64,000 nucleotides of DNA from NCBI RefSeq assembly GCF_009932375.1, contig NZ_BLJG01000038.1:1-64000 (forward strand), written 5' to 3'. The stretch comes from Pseudomonas juntendi (lineage in GTDB: Bacteria > Pseudomonadota > Gammaproteobacteria > Pseudomonadales > Pseudomonadaceae). Of this stretch, positions 52,851 to 64,000 are shown one piece after another. Within the stretch, counting starts at the first letter, position 1, and each line of letters opens with the position of its first letter. The notes below the pieces were generated by a model. The model was not told where the DNA came from. It searched no databases and worked only from the letters and a program-made list of their open reading frames with translations. The position numbers and the translations under genes were made by a program.

Positions 52851-53702
52851 ATGAGCTCAGTGCAGTACCCGACCCGGTTGCCTTGCGGCAACCGGGTTCT
52901 TGATTTGTCACGTACCCATGTCATGGGTATTCTCAATATCACCCCCGATTCCTTCTCCGATGGCGGGCGCTTCAACCAGCGCGACGAGGCCTTGCGCCAT
53001 GCCGAAGCCATGGTTGCCGCCGGTGCCACGCTGATCGACATCGGTGGTGAGTCTACCCGGCCTGGGGCGCGCGCCGTTTCGGTCACCGAGGAGCTCGAGC
53101 GTGTGGCGCCGATGGTCGAGGCCATCAACAGTCGCCTGGACGTGGTCATTTCCGTCGATACCTCGACCCCGGCCGTCATGCGTGAGTCTGCGCGCCTTGG
53201 CGCCGGGTTGATCAACGACGTGCGTGGCCTGGAGCGCGACGGCGCCCTGGATGCCGCTGCCGCCACCGGCCTGCCGGTGTGCCTGATGCACATGCGTGGC
53301 GAGCCGGGCAACATGCAGGACGACCCGCACTACGAGAACGTGACTGCCGATGTTGCCCGGTATCTGCAGCAGCGCATGGCGGCCTGCGCATCGGCCGGTA
53401 TTGATGAACAACGCATCATCCTTGACCCGGGCTTCGGTTTCGCCAAAACGCTGGCGCACAACCTGAGCTTGTTCAAGCACATGGAAACGCTCCATCGTCT
53501 TGGGCGCCCACTGCTGGTGGGGGTCTCGCGAAAGAGCATGATCGGCCTGACGCTGGAACGTCCGGTCGACGAGCGCCTGTACGGCAGCCTGGCACTGGCG
53601 GCCCTGGCCATGACCAAGGGCGCGAGCATCCTGCGTGTCCACGACGTGGCCGAAACGGTCGATGTGGTGCGCATGATCGCTGCGGTACAAGGCGCCGAAT
53701 AA
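52851..53702 (+). CDS. folP: Dihydropteroate synthase
   Basis: The 283-residue TIM-barrel enzyme has the pterin/diphosphate motifs [15 protein letters not shown] and [11 protein letters not shown], and [10 protein letters not shown] further on. It joins p-aminobenzoate to the pterin diphosphate in folate synthesis and is the target of sulfonamides. It starts 8 bases after the ftsH stop and is followed by glmM 16 bases on, the standard ftsH-folP-glmM order. Confidence 0.98.
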   Translation: MSSVQYPTRLPCGNRVLDLSRTHVMGILNITPDSFSDGGRFNQRDEALRHAEAMVAAGATLIDIGGESTRPGARAVSVTEELERVAPMVEAINSRLDVVISVDTSTPAVMRESARLGAGLINDVRGLERDGALDAAAATGLPVCLMHMRGEPGNMQDDPHYENVTADVARYLQQRMAACASAGIDEQRIILDPGFGFAKTLAHNLSLFKHMETLHRLGRPLLVGVSRKSMIGLTLERPVDERLYGSLALAALAMTKGASILRVHDVAETVDVVRMIAAVQGAE

Positions 53703-53718
53703 GAACATTGGAGTCCCT

Positions 53719-55059
53719 ATGAGCAGAAAATACTTTGGTACCGACGGCATTCGTGGCCGCGTCGGCGAATACCCGATCACCCCGGACTTCATGCTGAAGC
53801 TGGGTTGGGCGGCCGGCATGGCCTTCCGCAAGCTCGGCCACTGCCGGGTGCTGGTGGGCAAGGACACGCGTATCTCCGGCTACATGTTCGAGTCTGCCCT
53901 CGAAGCCGGCCTGTCGGCGGCAGGCGCCGACGTGATGCTGCTGGGGCCGATGCCGACACCGGCCATCGCCTACCTCACGCGTACCTTCCACGCCGAAGCC
54001 GGTATCGTCATCAGTGCCTCGCACAACCCGCATGACGACAACGGCATCAAGTTCTTCTCGGGCCAGGGCACCAAGCTGCCGGACGACGTCGAACTGATGA
54101 TCGAGGAACTGCTCGATCAGCCGATGACCGTGGTCGAGTCGAGCAAGCTGGGCAAGGTGTCGCGTATCAACGATGCTGCTGGCCGCTACATCGAGTTCTG
54201 CAAGAGCAGCGTACCGAGCAGCACCAGTTTCGCAGGCCTCAAGCTGGTGGTCGATTGCGCCCATGGTGCCACTTACAAGGTTGCGCCAAGCGTGTTCCGC
54301 GAGCTGGGTGCCGATGTCACTGTGCTGCATGCCCAGCCCGACGGGTTGAACATCAACGAAAACTGCGGCTCGACCCATATCGAATCGCTGCAGGCTGCGG
54401 TGCTGGTCGGGCATGCCGATCTCGGCATTGCCTTCGACGGTGACGGTGACCGCGTACTGATGGTTGACCACACCGGGGCGATCGTCGATGGCGACGAGTT
54501 GCTGTTCATCATTGCCCGCGACCTGCAGGAGCGTGGCAAGCTCCAGGGCGGGGTAGTGGGTACGCTGATGAGCAACCTGGGCCTGGAGCTGGCGCTCAAG
54601 GACCTGGATATCCCCTTCGTGCGGGCCAAGGTCGGTGACCGTTATGTGATGGCCGAGCTGCTGGAGCGTGAGTGGCTGGTGGGCGGCGAGAACTCGGGCC
54701 ACGTGGTGTGCTGCAACTACACCACTACCGGTGACGCGATCATTGCCGCGTTGCAGGTGCTGATGGCGCTCAAGCGCCGCGGCGAGGGCCTGGCCCAGGC
54801 CCGCCAGGCCCTGCGCAAATGCCCGCAGGTGCTGATCAATGTGCGCTTTGGCGGCAGCAAGGTCGACCCGCTGCAGCACCCGGCCGTGCAGGAAGCCAGC
54901 GCCAAGGTCACCGAGGCGCTGGCGGGGCGCGGGCGTGTGTTGTTGCGCAAGTCCGGTACCGAGCCGCTGGTGCGGGTAATGGTCGAAGGCGAGGACGAAG
55001 CGCAGGTGCGTGGCCATGCCGAAGCCCTGGCCAAACTGGTTGGCGAAGTTTGTGTCTGA
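53719..55059 (+). CDS. glmM: Phosphoglucosamine mutase
   Basis: This is a 446-residue alpha-D-phosphohexomutase. It has the phosphoserine active site [16 protein letters not shown] (Ser about 101), metal-binding [13 protein letters not shown], the sugar-binding GGENSGHVV, and the phosphate-binding [14 protein letters not shown] near the C-terminus. It converts glucosamine-6-phosphate to glucosamine-1-phosphate for UDP-GlcNAc, feeding peptidoglycan and lipopolysaccharide. Confidence 0.98.
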   Translation: MSRKYFGTDGIRGRVGEYPITPDFMLKLGWAAGMAFRKLGHCRVLVGKDTRISGYMFESALEAGLSAAGADVMLLGPMPTPAIAYLTRTFHAEAGIVISASHNPHDDNGIKFFSGQGTKLPDDVELMIEELLDQPMTVVESSKLGKVSRINDAAGRYIEFCKSSVPSSTSFAGLKLVVDCAHGATYKVAPSVFRELGADVTVLHAQPDGLNINENCGSTHIESLQAAVLVGHADLGIAFDGDGDRVLMVDHTGAIVDGDELLFIIARDLQERGKLQGGVVGTLMSNLGLELALKDLDIPFVRAKVGDRYVMAELLEREWLVGGENSGHVVCCNYTTTGDAIIAALQVLMALKRRGEGLAQARQALRKCPQVLINVRFGGSKVDPLQHPAVQEASAKVTEALAGRGRVLLRKSGTEPLVRVMVEGEDEAQVRGHAEALAKLVGEVCV

Positions 55060-55071
55060 AGGCGCTTGCCA

Positions 55072-55100
55072 GCGCAGATCTGGTTGGGTAAGATCTGCGC
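55072..55100 (+). repeat. Inverted repeat before tpiA
   Basis: GCGCAGATCT (55072-55081) pairs with AGATCTGCGC (55091-55100) 24 bases before tpiA. It could partly terminate glmM transcripts or be an operator; TAAGAT inside it could be a -10 box. Confidence 0.5.
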
Positions 55101-55124
55101 CCACTTTGACCGACGAGGTAAAGC

Positions 55125-55880
55125 ATGCGTCGCCCTATGGTAGCTGGTAACTGGAAGATGCACGGTACCCGCGCTAGCGTCGCTGAGCTGACCGAAGGCT
55201 TGAGCAATCTCGCCTTGCCGAGCGGAGTGGAAGTCGCAGTATTTCCACCGGCCTTGTTCATCAATCAAGTGATCGATGGCCTGGCGGGTAAAGAAATTAC
55301 TGTCGGTGCACAGAATTCTGCTGTACAACCCGAACAGGGTGCGCTGACCGGGGAAGTTGCTCCCGAGCAGCTGGTTGAAGCAGGTTGCAAGTTGGTGTTG
55401 ATTGGCCATTCCGAGCGTCGCCAGATCATTGGCGAAACCGACGAAGTGCTGAATCGCAAGTTTGCAGCGGCCCAGGCCAAAGGTTTGAAGCCAGTGCTTT
55501 GCATAGGGGAAACCCTGGAAGAGCGCGAGGCAGGCAAAACGCTCGAAGTTGTCGGGCGTCAACTAAGCAGTATCATCGAAGCATTCGGTGTTAAGGCTTT
55601 TGCCAATGCAGTAATTGCCTATGAGCCTGTATGGGCCATCGGCACTGGCCTTACGGCCACGCCACAGCAGGCTCAGGATGTGCACGCCGCCATCCGCGGC
55701 CAGCTGGCGGCAGAAGATGCTGAAGTGGCTGCGAAGGTGCAGTTGCTCTACGGCGGCAGCGTGAAGGCGGCCAATGCGGCCGAACTGTTCGGCATGCCGG
55801 ATATCGATGGGGGGCTCATTGGTGGAGCGTCCCTGAACGCAGACGAATTCGGTGCAATTTGTCGCGCCGCAGGAAACTGA
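55125..55880 (+). CDS. tpiA: Triosephosphate isomerase
   Basis: The 251-residue TIM barrel has the catalytic Lys in GNWKMHG, His in LIGHSERR, and Glu in [11 protein letters not shown], plus the phosphate-binding YGGSVKAAN. It interconverts dihydroxyacetone phosphate and glyceraldehyde-3-phosphate. secG begins 4 bases after its stop, so the two are one transcript. Confidence 0.98.
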   Translation: MRRPMVAGNWKMHGTRASVAELTEGLSNLALPSGVEVAVFPPALFINQVIDGLAGKEITVGAQNSAVQPEQGALTGEVAPEQLVEAGCKLVLIGHSERRQIIGETDEVLNRKFAAAQAKGLKPVLCIGETLEEREAGKTLEVVGRQLSSIIEAFGVKAFANAVIAYEPVWAIGTGLTATPQQAQDVHAAIRGQLAAEDAEVAAKVQLLYGGSVKAANAAELFGMPDIDGGLIGGASLNADEFGAICRAAGN

Positions 55881-55884
55881 ACAA

Positions 55885-56286
55885 ATGCTGGAAACAGTCA
55901 TCGTTGTTTTTCATCTGTTGGCAGCGCTTTCGCTAGTAGTGCTGGTACTGTTGCAACAGGGTAAAGGTGCTGAAGCAGGTGCATCTTTCGGCGCGGGTGC
56001 TTCTAATACCGTGTTCGGGAGCCAAGGCTCTGCAACGTTCCTAAGTAAATTAACTGCTATACTCGCTGCCACTTTCTTTTTGACAGCACTTGGGTTAGGA
56101 TACTTCGCGAAGCAACAAGCTCACCAGCTTAGCCAAGCAGGTCTTCCAGATCCAGCAGTGCTAGAAGTGAAAGAGCCGCAAAAACCGGCAGTCAATGATG
56201 ATGTACCGGTGCTCCAACAGCAGCAGAAGAGCGAAGCCACTCCTAATACGGGTGATGTACCTCCTCCGGCAGAAGAGCAGAAGTAA
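55885..56286 (+). CDS. secG: Preprotein translocase subunit SecG
   Basis: The 133-residue protein starts at ATG 55885 (AGGAAAC upstream). It has two membrane helices (about 1-22 and 52-74) with the conserved [26 protein letters not shown] loop between them, and a polar Pro/Gln/Glu-rich tail. It assists SecYE in protein export. A tRNA-Leu gene follows 21 bases later. Confidence 0.96.
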   Translation: MLETVIVVFHLLAALSLVVLVLLQQGKGAEAGASFGAGASNTVFGSQGSATFLSKLTAILAATFFLTALGLGYFAKQQAHQLSQAGLPDPAVLEVKEPQKPAVNDDVPVLQQQQKSEATPNTGDVPPPAEEQK

Positions 56287-56307
56287 CGGGTTTCAAGTAG
56301 TAGTATT

Positions 56308-56393
56308 GCCGAGGTGGTGGAATTGGTAGACACGCAACCTTGAGGTGGTTGTGCCCATAGGGTGTAGGGGTTCGAGTCCCCTTCTCGGTACCA
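56308..56393 (+). tRNA. tRNA-Leu (GAG)
   Basis: The 86-base class II tRNA has acceptor pairing GCCGAGG with CTTCTCGGT, encoded CCA, D-arm TGGTAGA, anticodon stem CAACC/GGTTG with loop TTGAGGT (anticodon GAG), a variable arm and T-arm GTTCGAGTC. Confidence 0.97.
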
Positions 56394-56406
56394 ATTGAAG
56401 CTTGAG

Positions 56407-56427
56407 AGCCCGCTTTAGCGGGCTTTC
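56407..56427 (+). terminator. Terminator after tRNA-Leu
   Basis: A 7-bp stem AGCCCGC / GCGGGCT with loop TTTA is followed by TTCTT. Confidence 0.75.
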
Positions 56428-56493
56428 TTGCAGGTGAAGGTTTGGATTTGACCCTCAGCAGGGTTCGGTCTTATACTTTCGCCCCAGCTTTGT

Positions 56494-56570
<77 letters not shown>

Positions 56571-56580
56571 GCTTCAGCGG

Positions 56581-56602
56581 AGCCCCTTTTCAGGGGCTTT
56601 TT
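56581..56602 (+). terminator. Terminator after tRNA-fMet
   Basis: A 7-bp stem AGCCCCT / AGGGGCT is followed by TTTTTGC. Confidence 0.8.
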
Positions 56603-56699
56603 GCTAACCGAACAGTTTCGGCGTCGTTGTCCAACGGCGCTTTCAGGGATGGGCGCTTTGCCCATTTTTTATTTGCACAGCATGCACGAGGGGGTTCAG

Positions 56700-57158
56700 G
56701 TGTCGAGCAAGCTAGAACAGTTGCAGGCCTTGTTGGCCCCGGTTGTCGAGGGTCTGGGCTATCAATGCTGGGGGATCGAGTTCGTTTCCCAGGGTAAGCA
56801 TTCGGTATTGCGCATCTACATCGACAAGGAAGGCGGTATTCTGGTGGACGATTGCGAAGCAGTCAGCCGTCAGGCCAGCGCAATCCTCGATGTGGAAGAT
56901 CCAATCAGCAGTGAATACACCCTCGAGGTGTCTTCCCCAGGCATGGATCGCCCACTGTTCACTCTGGAACAGTTTGCCTCGCATGCCGGCGAACAAGTGA
57001 AGATCAAGCTGCGCTCACCCTTCGAGGGTCGTCGTAACTTCCAGGGCCTTCTCCGCGGTGTGGAGGAGCAGGACGTGGTGGTCCAGGTGGACAACCAGGA
57101 ATTCCTTCTGCCGATCGATTCGATCGACAAGGCCAATATTATTCCCAGTTTTGACTGA
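56700..57158 (+). CDS. rimP: Ribosome maturation factor RimP
   Basis: The 152-residue protein starts at GTG 56700, six bases after GAGGGGG; ATG 56682 is less likely because that ribosome site lies downstream of it. It has an N-terminal alpha/beta domain with [13 protein letters not shown] and [30 protein letters not shown] and a C-terminal SH3-like domain. It helps 30S subunit assembly. First gene of the rimP-nusA-infB-rbfA-truB-rpsO-pnp run. Confidence 0.96.
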   Translation: MSSKLEQLQALLAPVVEGLGYQCWGIEFVSQGKHSVLRIYIDKEGGILVDDCEAVSRQASAILDVEDPISSEYTLEVSSPGMDRPLFTLEQFASHAGEQVKIKLRSPFEGRRNFQGLLRGVEEQDVVVQVDNQEFLLPIDSIDKANIIPSFD

Positions 57159-57217
57159 GACGTGCCGGGCCCGGCGGACTATCCGGGCCCAATGGCTTGC
57201 GCAAGGCGAGGCGTACG

Positions 57218-58699
57218 ATGAGCAAAGAAGTACTGCTGGTTGTTGAATCGGTATCCAACGAAAAAGGTGTACCGCCCGGCGTCATTTTCGAAGCGCTGGA
57301 GGTGGCCCTGGCCACTGCAACCAAAAAACGTTTTGAAGACGAAGTCGATCTGCGTGTGGAAATCAACCGCCACACCGGTAGCTACGAGACCTTCCGTCGC
57401 TGGACCGTGGTCGATGAAGCCGATCTGGACGATCCGGCGATCGAGACCTGGCTGGACAAGATCAAGGACACCCACCCTGAAGCCAAGGTAGGTGACGTGA
57501 TCGAAGAGAAGATCGAGTCCATCGAATTTGGTCGCATCGCCGCCCAGACCGCCAAGCAGGTCATCGTGCAGAAGGTCCGCGAGGCCGAGCGTGCCCAGGT
57601 GGTCGATGCCTACCGCGAACGCGTTGGCGAAATCATCTCCGGTACCGTTAAAAAGGTTACCCGCGACAACGTCATCGTTGACCTGGGCAACAACGCCGAG
57701 GCCCTGTTGGCCCGCGAAGACATCATTCCCCGCGAAACCTTCCGTGTTGGCGTGCGCCTGCGTGCGCTGCTGAAGGAAATTCGCACTGAAAACCGTGGCC
57801 CTCAGCTGATCCTGTCGCGCACCGCGCCGCAGATGCTGATCGAGCTTTTCCGCATTGAAGTGCCGGAAATTGCCGAGGGCCTGATCGAAGTCATGGCTGC
57901 TTCCCGTGACCCGGGTTCGCGAGCCAAGATCGCCGTCCGCTCCAAGGACAAGCGTATCGACCCGCAAGGTGCCTGTATCGGCATGCGTGGTTCGCGCGTC
58001 CAGGCTGTATCCGGGGAGCTGGGTGGTGAGCGTGTGGATATCGTCCTGTGGGACGATAACCCGGCGCAGTTCGTCATCAACGCCATGTCGCCGGCTGAAG
58101 TCGCGGCGATCATCGTTGATGAAGATGCCCATGCCATGGACATCGCCGTCGCCGAGGACAACCTGGCCCAGGCCATTGGCCGTGGCGGTCAGAACGTTCG
58201 TCTTGCCAGTCAGTTGACCGGCTGGACCTTGAACGTGATGACCGAGAAGGACATCCAGGCCAAGCAACAGGCCGAAACCGGTGACATCCTGCGCAATTTC
58301 ATCGATGAACTGGAAGTCGACGAGGAGCTGGCCCAAGTGCTGGTCGACGAAGGCTTCACCAGCCTCGAAGAAATTGCCTACGTACCGTTGGAAGAAATGC
58401 TCAACATCGATGGCTTTGACGAAGATATCGTCAATGAGCTCCGCGCTCGAGCCAAGGACCGTTTGTTGACCAAGGCCATCGCTACCGAAGAAAAACTGGC
58501 AGACGCCCACCCGGCCGAAGACCTGCTCTCCCTTGAGGGCATGGACAAGGACCTGGCGGCTGAACTGGCGGTGCGCGGCGTGGTTAACCGCGAAGACCTG
58601 GCCGAGCAGTCGATCGACGATCTGCTCGACATCGACGGCATCGACGAAGAGCGTGCCGGCAAGTTGATCATGGCCGCCCGAGCCCACTGGTTCGAGTAA
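57218..58699 (+). CDS. nusA: Transcription termination/antitermination factor NusA
   Basis: This is a 493-residue NusA. The N-terminal RNA-polymerase-binding domain (about 1-125) is followed by S1 ([21 protein letters not shown]), two KH domains ([23 protein letters not shown]) and two C-terminal acidic helix-hairpin repeats (from about 365) as in E. coli. ATG 57218 gives [10 protein letters not shown]; a start at 57197 is not needed. It modulates pausing, termination and antitermination. Confidence 0.98.
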   Translation: MSKEVLLVVESVSNEKGVPPGVIFEALEVALATATKKRFEDEVDLRVEINRHTGSYETFRRWTVVDEADLDDPAIETWLDKIKDTHPEAKVGDVIEEKIESIEFGRIAAQTAKQVIVQKVREAERAQVVDAYRERVGEIISGTVKKVTRDNVIVDLGNNAEALLAREDIIPRETFRVGVRLRALLKEIRTENRGPQLILSRTAPQMLIELFRIEVPEIAEGLIEVMAASRDPGSRAKIAVRSKDKRIDPQGACIGMRGSRVQAVSGELGGERVDIVLWDDNPAQFVINAMSPAEVAAIIVDEDAHAMDIAVAEDNLAQAIGRGGQNVRLASQLTGWTLNVMTEKDIQAKQQAETGDILRNFIDELEVDEELAQVLVDEGFTSLEEIAYVPLEEMLNIDGFDEDIVNELRARAKDRLLTKAIATEEKLADAHPAEDLLSLEGMDKDLAAELAVRGVVNREDLAEQSIDDLLDIDGIDEERAGKLIMAARAHWFE

Positions 58700-58726
58700 T
58701 TAGGCGCGGCCTGAGGAGAGAAGTGC

Positions 58727-61255
58727 ATGACGCAAGTCACGGTGAAAGAACTGGCCCAAGAGGTCGAGGCACCGGTAGAGCGCCTGCTGCAGCAGATGCG
58801 TGAGGCAGGTCTGCCGCACACCGACGCCGGTCAGGTAGTGACCGACAATGAGAAGCAGACCCTGCTGACTCATTTGAAGAGCAGCCACAAGAGCAAGGCG
58901 GAAGAGCCGCGCAAGATTACCTTGCAGCGCAAAACCACCAGCACCCTGCGTGTCGCCGGTAGCAAGAGCATCAGCGTAGAAGTACGCAAGAAGAAAGTTT
59001 TCGTGCAGCGCAGCCCGGAAGAAATCCAGGCTGAGCAGAAGCGTGAGCTGGAAGAGCGCCGTGCGGCCGAAAACGCCGCGCGCGACAAGGTCGAGGCCGA
59101 AGTTCGCCAGCGCAACGAGGAACAGGCTCGCCGTCAGGCTGCCGATACCGCAACAGCGGCCCCGGCGCCTGCCGCCAAGCCAGAGCCGGCTCCTGCCGCT
59201 GCCCCGGCCCCGGTCGTCGCCGACGCGCCAGCCTCCGAAGACGCTGCAGCCCGTGCTGCCGAGCGCAAGAAGGACGAGACCCGTCGCAACGAGAGCCGTA
59301 CCCGTGATGACGACCGTCGTCGTGGCGAAGCCCCTCGTGTGTCGATCAAGGTCAAGGTCAAGGAGAAGGAAAAGGCTCCAACGCCACGTGCCGCTCCGCG
59401 TACCACCGATGAAGAGAGCGACGGCGCCCGTCGTGGTCGTGGTGGCAAGAGCAAGCTGAAGAAGCGTAACCAGCACGGCTTCCAGAACCCGACCGGTCCA
59501 GTCATCCGTGACGTGACCATCGGCGAGACCATCACCGTCTCCGAACTGGCCCAGCAGATGTCGGTCAAGGCCGCTGAAGTGGTCAAGTTCATGTTCAAGA
59601 TGGGTACCCCGGTCACCATCAACCAGGTGCTCGACCAGGAAACTGCCCAGCTGATCGCTGAAGAGCTGGGCCACAAGGTCACGCTGATCAGCGACACCGC
59701 GCTGGAAGATTCCCTGGCCGAATCGCTGAAGTTCGAAGGCCAGGCCGAGTCCCGCGCGCCGGTGGTTACCGTCATGGGTCACGTTGACCATGGCAAGACC
59801 TCGCTGCTCGACTACATCCGTCGTGCCAAGGTTGCTGCTGGCGAAGCCGGTGGCATTACCCAGCACATCGGTGCCTACCACGTGGAAACCGACCGCGGCA
59901 TGGTCACCTTCCTCGATACCCCGGGCCACGCTGCGTTCACCCAGATGCGTGCCCGTGGTGCCAAGGCGACCGACATCGTCATCCTGGTGGTGGCGGCGGA
60001 CGACGGCGTAATGCCGCAAACCCGCGAAGCGGTTCAGCATGCCAAGGCAGCTGGCGTTCCGCTGGTGGTTGCAGTGAACAAGATCGACAAGCCGGGTGCT
60101 GACCTCGATCGTATCCGTAACGAACTGGCCGTCGAAGGCGTTACCTCCGAGGACTGGGGTGGTGACACGCCATTCGTCAAGGTATCGGCGAAGATGGGTA
60201 CCGGTGTCGACGAGCTGCTCGAAGCCGTGCTGCTGCAGGCCGAGATCCTCGAACTGACCGCTACCCCGACTGCACCTGGTCGTGGCGTGGTCGTCGAATC
60301 GCGCCTGGACAAGGGCCGCGGCCCGGTCGCGACCATCCTGGTTCAGGACGGTACGCTGCGTCAGGGCGACATGGTGCTGTGCGGTTCGAACTATGGCCGC
60401 GTGCGTGCCATGCTCGACGAGAACGGCAAGCCTGTGAAGGAAGCCGGCCCGTCGATCCCGGTCGAGATCCTTGGCCTGGACGGTACCCCGGAAGCCGGTG
60501 ACGAGCTGTCCGTGGTTGCCGACGAGAAGAAAGCCCGCGAAGTTGCCATGTTCCGTCAAGGCAAGTACCGCGAGGTCAAGCTGGCCCGCGCTCACGCCGG
60601 CAAGCTGGAAAACATCTTCGAGACCATGGGTCAGGAAGAGAAGAAAACCCTCAACATCGTGCTCAAGACCGATGTGCGTGGTTCTCTCGAGGCGCTGCAG
60701 GGTTCGCTTGGCGGCCTGGGCAACGACGAAGTGCAAGTGCGCGTGATTGGTGGTGGCGTCGGTGGTATCACCGAGAGCGATGCCAACCTGGCGCTGGCTT
60801 CGAACGCTGTACTGTTCGGCTTCAACGTGCGTGCCGATGCCGGTGCGCGCAAGATCGTCGAGCAGGAAGGTCTGGATATGCGTTACTACAACGTGATCTA
60901 CGACATCATCGAAGACGTCAAGAAGGCCCTGACCGGCATGCTCGGCAGCGATGTTCGCGAGAACATCCTGGGTGTTGCCGAAGTGCGTGACGTGTTCCGT
61001 TCGCCGAAGTTCGGCGCCATCGCTGGCTGTATGGTCATCGAGGGTACCGTGTACCGCAACCGTCCGATCCGCGTACTGCGCGACGACGTTGTGATCTTCG
61101 AAGGCGAGCTGGAATCGCTGCGTCGCTTCAAGGACGACGCCTCCGAAGTGCGTTCGGGCATGGAGTGCGGTATTGGCGTCAAGAGCTACAACGACGTCAA
61201 GGTCGGCGACAAGATCGAAGTCTTCGAGAAAGTCCAGGTGGCTCGTACCCTTTAA
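58727..61255 (+). CDS. infB: Translation initiation factor IF-2
   Basis: The 842-residue IF-2 has an N-terminal domain ([24 protein letters not shown]), a long charged Ala/Glu/Arg linker, and the G domain with [12 protein letters not shown] (about 345-356), [12 protein letters not shown] and NKIDK. These are followed by domains II to IV that bind fMet-tRNA. It places initiator tRNA on the 30S subunit, and the initiator tRNA gene is 2.2 kb upstream. Internal starts, known in E. coli, cannot be judged here. Confidence 0.98.
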   Translation: MTQVTVKELAQEVEAPVERLLQQMREAGLPHTDAGQVVTDNEKQTLLTHLKSSHKSKAEEPRKITLQRKTTSTLRVAGSKSISVEVRKKKVFVQRSPEEIQAEQKRELEERRAAENAARDKVEAEVRQRNEEQARRQAADTATAAPAPAAKPEPAPAAAPAPVVADAPASEDAAARAAERKKDETRRNESRTRDDDRRRGEAPRVSIKVKVKEKEKAPTPRAAPRTTDEESDGARRGRGGKSKLKKRNQHGFQNPTGPVIRDVTIGETITVSELAQQMSVKAAEVVKFMFKMGTPVTINQVLDQETAQLIAEELGHKVTLISDTALEDSLAESLKFEGQAESRAPVVTVMGHVDHGKTSLLDYIRRAKVAAGEAGGITQHIGAYHVETDRGMVTFLDTPGHAAFTQMRARGAKATDIVILVVAADDGVMPQTREAVQHAKAAGVPLVVAVNKIDKPGADLDRIRNELAVEGVTSEDWGGDTPFVKVSAKMGTGVDELLEAVLLQAEILELTATPTAPGRGVVVESRLDKGRGPVATILVQDGTLRQGDMVLCGSNYGRVRAMLDENGKPVKEAGPSIPVEILGLDGTPEAGDELSVVADEKKAREVAMFRQGKYREVKLARAHAGKLENIFETMGQEEKKTLNIVLKTDVRGSLEALQGSLGGLGNDEVQVRVIGGGVGGITESDANLALASNAVLFGFNVRADAGARKIVEQEGLDMRYYNVIYDIIEDVKKALTGMLGSDVRENILGVAEVRDVFRSPKFGAIAGCMVIEGTVYRNRPIRVLRDDVVIFEGELESLRRFKDDASEVRSGMECGIGVKSYNDVKVGDKIEVFEKVQVARTL

Positions 61256-61371
61256 GGGCGAGCGAGCCGCAAGCGCCCCTTGCAGGGCGGCTTGCGGTAC
61301 CTCTTCAGGTAGCGCCCGGTCAGGCTCAGGTCTGCCCGGGCGTTTGCCGCTTTAAGTTACAGGTAGCAAGA

Positions 61372-61770
61372 ATGGCCAAAGAATATAGCCGTACCCAACG
61401 TATTGGCGATCAGATGCAGCGCGAGCTGGCCGAGCTGATCCGTCGCGAAGTCAAAGACCCGCGTGTCGGCCTGGTGACCATCACCGCCGTGGACGTGAGC
61501 CGCGACCTGGGCCATGCCAAGGTGTTCATCACCGTCATGGGCGAAGAAACCCCGGACGCGGTGCAGCAGTCGCTCAAGGCACTCAACAGCGCTGCCAGCT
61601 TCCTGCGCCTGCACCTGGGGCGTTCGATGCAACTGCGCAGCGTGCCGCAACTGCACTTCCACTTCGATGAAAGTGTCAGCCGCGGTGTGCACCTGTCGGC
61701 GCTGATCGAGCGTGCAGTGGCCGAAGACCGCATGCACAAGGAAGCCGACGAGCCGGACACCAAGGAGTAA
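61372..61770 (+). CDS. rbfA: 30S ribosome-binding factor RbfA
   Basis: The 132-residue KH-type protein starts at ATG 61372, giving [23 protein letters not shown], and contains [13 protein letters not shown] and [14 protein letters not shown]. It binds the immature 30S subunit in late assembly and cold adaptation. A GC-rich hairpin lies between infB and rbfA (about 61267-61296). Confidence 0.97.
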   Translation: MAKEYSRTQRIGDQMQRELAELIRREVKDPRVGLVTITAVDVSRDLGHAKVFITVMGEETPDAVQQSLKALNSAASFLRLHLGRSMQLRSVPQLHFHFDESVSRGVHLSALIERAVAEDRMHKEADEPDTKE

Positions 61771-61773
61771 GCG

Positions 61774-62691
61774 GTGGCCCAGGTCAAACGTATCCGCCGC
61801 AACGTCAGCGGCATCATCCTGCTGGACAAGCCGCTGGGCTTCACCTCCAATGCCGCCCTGCAGAAAGTGCGCTGGCTGCTGAATGCGGAAAAGGCCGGCC
61901 ACACCGGTAGCCTCGACCCGCTGGCAACCGGCGTGCTGCCGTTGTGCTTTGGCGAGGCGACCAAGTTTTCGCAGTACCTGCTCGACTCCGACAAGGGCTA
62001 CGAAACGGTCATGCAGCTGGGGCAGACTACCAACACCGGCGACGCCGAAGGTGAGGTTCTGCAGACCCGTGAGGTGACCGTTGGTCGCGCCGATATCGAG
62101 GCGGTGCTGCCGCGTTTTCGCGGCCCCATCAGCCAGATACCGCCCATGTACTCGGCACTCAAGCGTGATGGCCAGCCGCTGTACAAGCTGGCACGTGCAG
62201 GAGAGGTAGTGGAGCGCGAGGCGCGTTCTGTTACTATTGGCCGCTTGGAGTTGCTCGAGTGCGAAGGCACCCGTGCACGGTTGAGCGTAGGTTGCAGCAA
62301 AGGCACCTATATCCGCACCCTGGTGGAGGATATCGGTGAGGCCCTGGGCTGCGGCGCCTATGTTGCCGAGCTGCGCAGGACCCAGGCCGGGCCCTTCGCG
62401 CTGGCACAGACGGTGACCCTCGAAGCGCTCGAACAGGCTCACGCCGAAGGCGGCAACGAAGCGCTGGACCGCTTCCTGATGCCCTCGGACAGCGGCCTGC
62501 AGGACTGGCCAATGGTCAGCCTGTCCGAACACAGTGCGTTCTACTGGCTGCATGGGCAGGCGGTACGCGCGCCGGACGCGCCACAATTTGGCATGGTCCG
62601 GGTACAGGATCATAATGCGCGCTTCATCGGTATCGGTGAAGTGAGCGAAGACGGGCGCATCGCGCCACGTCGGCTTATTCGGTCGGAATGA
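61774..62691 (+). CDS. truB: tRNA pseudouridine-55 synthase
   Basis: This 305-residue enzyme starts at GTG 61774 with AAGGAG upstream. It has the catalytic Asp in [17 protein letters not shown], the Tyr in [15 protein letters not shown], and a C-terminal PUA-like domain (about 245-305). It makes pseudouridine 55 in the T-loop of all elongator tRNAs. It starts 3 bases after rbfA. Confidence 0.97.
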   Translation: MAQVKRIRRNVSGIILLDKPLGFTSNAALQKVRWLLNAEKAGHTGSLDPLATGVLPLCFGEATKFSQYLLDSDKGYETVMQLGQTTNTGDAEGEVLQTREVTVGRADIEAVLPRFRGPISQIPPMYSALKRDGQPLYKLARAGEVVEREARSVTIGRLELLECEGTRARLSVGCSKGTYIRTLVEDIGEALGCGAYVAELRRTQAGPFALAQTVTLEALEQAHAEGGNEALDRFLMPSDSGLQDWPMVSLSEHSAFYWLHGQAVRAPDAPQFGMVRVQDHNARFIGIGEVSEDGRIAPRRLIRSE

Positions 62692-62838
62692 CCGAAACCG
62701 CGGGGCCAGGCAATTGCCGAACCCCACGGCAGCAAGGGTGGCTGTCAGTAGGCACGGTCACACCTTTTTTATTAATACAGGGATTTGTCCCTGGCCTATT
62801 GGACCCCGCATGCGGGATCCGTTATCAGGAGAAGCCAA

Positions 62839-63108
62839 ATGGCCCTCAGCGTTGAAGAAAAAGCTAAGATCGTTGCCGAATATCAGCAAGCCGCCGGCGA
62901 TACCGGTAGCCCGGAAGTGCAGGTTGCTCTGCTGACCCACAACATCAACAAGCTGCAAGGCCACTTCAAGGCCAACGATAAAGACCACCACTCCCGTCGT
63001 GGTCTGATCCGTATGGTTAACCAGCGTCGTAAGCTGCTGGACTACCTGAAGGGCAAAGACACCACTCGTTACAGCGCCCTGATCGGTCGCCTGGGCCTGC
63101 GTCGCTAA
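62839..63108 (+). CDS. rpsO: 30S ribosomal protein S15
   Basis: The 89-residue S15 starts at ATG 62839 with AGGAG upstream. It is four-helical with the rRNA-binding [21 protein letters not shown]. It binds 16S rRNA early in assembly and in E. coli represses its own translation. The 147 bases before it, after truB, probably hold its own promoter and control site. Confidence 0.99.
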   Translation: MALSVEEKAKIVAEYQQAAGDTGSPEVQVALLTHNINKLQGHFKANDKDHHSRRGLIRMVNQRRKLLDYLKGKDTTRYSALIGRLGLRR

Positions 63109-63132
63109 TAGCGGCCTGGTCAGTGGTGTGCA

Positions 63133-63188
63133 TGGCGTGTCGCAGGCTTCGGCTTTGCTGTTTCGCAGCAGGGTCGTCGGGCACGCCA
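63133..63188 (+). promoter_or_regulatory. Hairpin-rich leader of pnp
   Basis: TGGCGTG (63133-63139) pairs with CACGCCA (63182-63188) around an inner hairpin TGCTG/CAGCA (63156-63170). It lies in the 250-base rpsO-pnp gap, where E. coli has an RNase III-processed stem for PNPase autocontrol, so a similar role is likely. No other gene is seen in the gap. Confidence 0.5.
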
Positions 63189-63358
63189 CGCGTATCTCCG
63201 AGGTTGGCATCCTGGTTCAGCTGAGCGGTTTACCGCGCAGCGGCCAGGCTCCCAGCCTCGTGTTGTATCTGGACGGTCAATGGGGCCGATTCCCCGTTCT
63301 GCCCAAGAATTCGCAAGAAACCAGTTCCCCCAAGAGCCACTGAAAAAGGTAGGAAACC

Positions 63359-64000
63359 GTGAACCCGGTAATCAAGACTTTCCAGTTCGGTCAATCGACC
63401 GTCACTCTCGAAACGGGCCGTATTGCCCGTCAGGCAACCGGCGCCGTGCTGGTTACCGTCGATAACGACGTCACCGTGCTGGTGACTGTGGTAGGCGCCA
63501 AACAGGCTGATCCAGGCAAGGGCTTCTTCCCGCTGTCGGTTCACTACCAGGAAAAGACCTACGCCGCCGGCAAGATCCCAGGTGGCTTCTTCAAGCGTGA
63601 AGGCCGTCCTTCCGAGAAAGAGACGCTGACCTCGCGCCTGATCGACCGTCCGATCCGCCCGCTGTTCCCGGAAGGCTTCATGAACGAAGTGCAGGTTGTC
63701 TGCACCGTGGTTTCCACCAGCAAGAAGACTGACCCGGACATCGCTGCGATGATCGGTACCTCGGCTGCCCTGGCCATTTCCGGCATTCCATTCGAAGGCC
63801 CGATCGGTGCGGCGCGCGTGGCCTTCCACGAAAGCACCGGCTACCTGCTGAACCCGACTTACGAGCAACTGGCTGCCTCCAGCCTGGACATGGTCGTTGC
63901 CGGTACTTCCGACGCCGTGCTGATGGTTGAATCGGAAGCCCAGGAGCTGACCGAAGACCAGATGCTGGGCGCGGTACTGTTCGCCCATGACGAGTTCCAG
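63359..64000 (+). CDS. pnp: Polynucleotide phosphorylase, N-terminal part (cut by window edge)
   Basis: GTG 63359 after AGGTAGGAAACC opens a frame running off the right edge. The 214 codons seen form the first RNase PH domain: [41 protein letters not shown] and [15 protein letters not shown] are highly conserved in PNPase. The enzyme degrades RNA 3' to 5' with phosphate and is part of the degradosome. The second PH, KH and S1 domains lie outside the window. Confidence 0.98.
   Translation, partial: MNPVIKTFQFGQSTVTLETGRIARQATGAVLVTVDNDVTVLVTVVGAKQADPGKGFFPLSVHYQEKTYAAGKIPGGFFKREGRPSEKETLTSRLIDRPIRPLFPEGFMNEVQVVCTVVSTSKKTDPDIAAMIGTSAALAISGIPFEGPIGAARVAFHESTGYLLNPTYEQLAASSLDMVVAGTSDAVLMVESEAQELTEDQMLGAVLFAHDEFQ

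Noticed and set aside
58700..60736. 678-codon minus-strand frame opposite infB
   Set aside because: Shadow of infB. Its apparent Gly/Arg repeats derive from the reverse complement of the Ala/Glu/Arg linker.

Overview
The window looks like chromosomal DNA of a Pseudomonas putida-group bacterium. The evidence is the gene content and order of the right half (lldR/lldPDE, smpB-ratA-bamE-fur-recN-grpE-dnaK-dnaJ-dapB-carAB-greA-yhbY-rlmE-ftsH-folP-glmM-tpiA-secG-tRNAs-rimP-nusA-infB-rbfA-truB-rpsO-pnp), GC-rich codon use, and intergenic inverted repeats of the kind common in this group.

The left 27 kb is accessory DNA that appears to be two genomic islands stacked at the 3' end of the tmRNA gene ssrA (26913-27311, minus). 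A copy of the tmRNA 3' terminus lies at 12018-12035. Each island has a tyrosine integrase whose 5' end faces its copy of that sequence (10575-11831 and 24888-26783), and both integrase-att gaps carry a shared TGGAATACCGCCT motif. The distal island (left edge to about 12.0 kb, incomplete here) holds a type I restriction-modification locus (hsdR-rmuC-hsdM-hsdS), a truncated OLD-like ATPase remnant, a two-gene module (DUF3696-type ATPase plus an unassigned partner), and a second integrase-like gene with a small partner.

The proximal island (about 12.0-26.9 kb) is more AT-rich. It carries a type III restriction-modification pair (mod-res), an XRE regulator, and a three-gene envelope or secreted cassette of unknown role. 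It also has a mobilization block: relaxase, MobC-like protein, an apparent MbeD-like gene nested out of frame inside the relaxase gene, and a candidate oriT. A HUH-type replication initiator and the integrase complete it. Between 22.4 and 22.9 kb, next to the initiator, lies a strongly structured non-coding element: an 18-bp long-range stem enclosing five small hairpins, followed by a terminator-like hairpin. The genes read as an integrative, mobilizable and probably self-replicating element whose cargo is defence.

From 27 kb rightward the DNA is core genome: tmRNA and its partner SmpB, lactate utilization under LldR with a clear operator, envelope assembly (BamE), iron control (Fur), SOS (recN with a LexA box), and the heat-shock operon with two sigma32-type promoters. 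Next come lysine/peptidoglycan and arginine/pyrimidine precursor genes (dapB, and carAB with a leader-peptide/terminator attenuator), and then the long run of transcription, translation and RNA-decay genes that ends inside pnp at the right edge.
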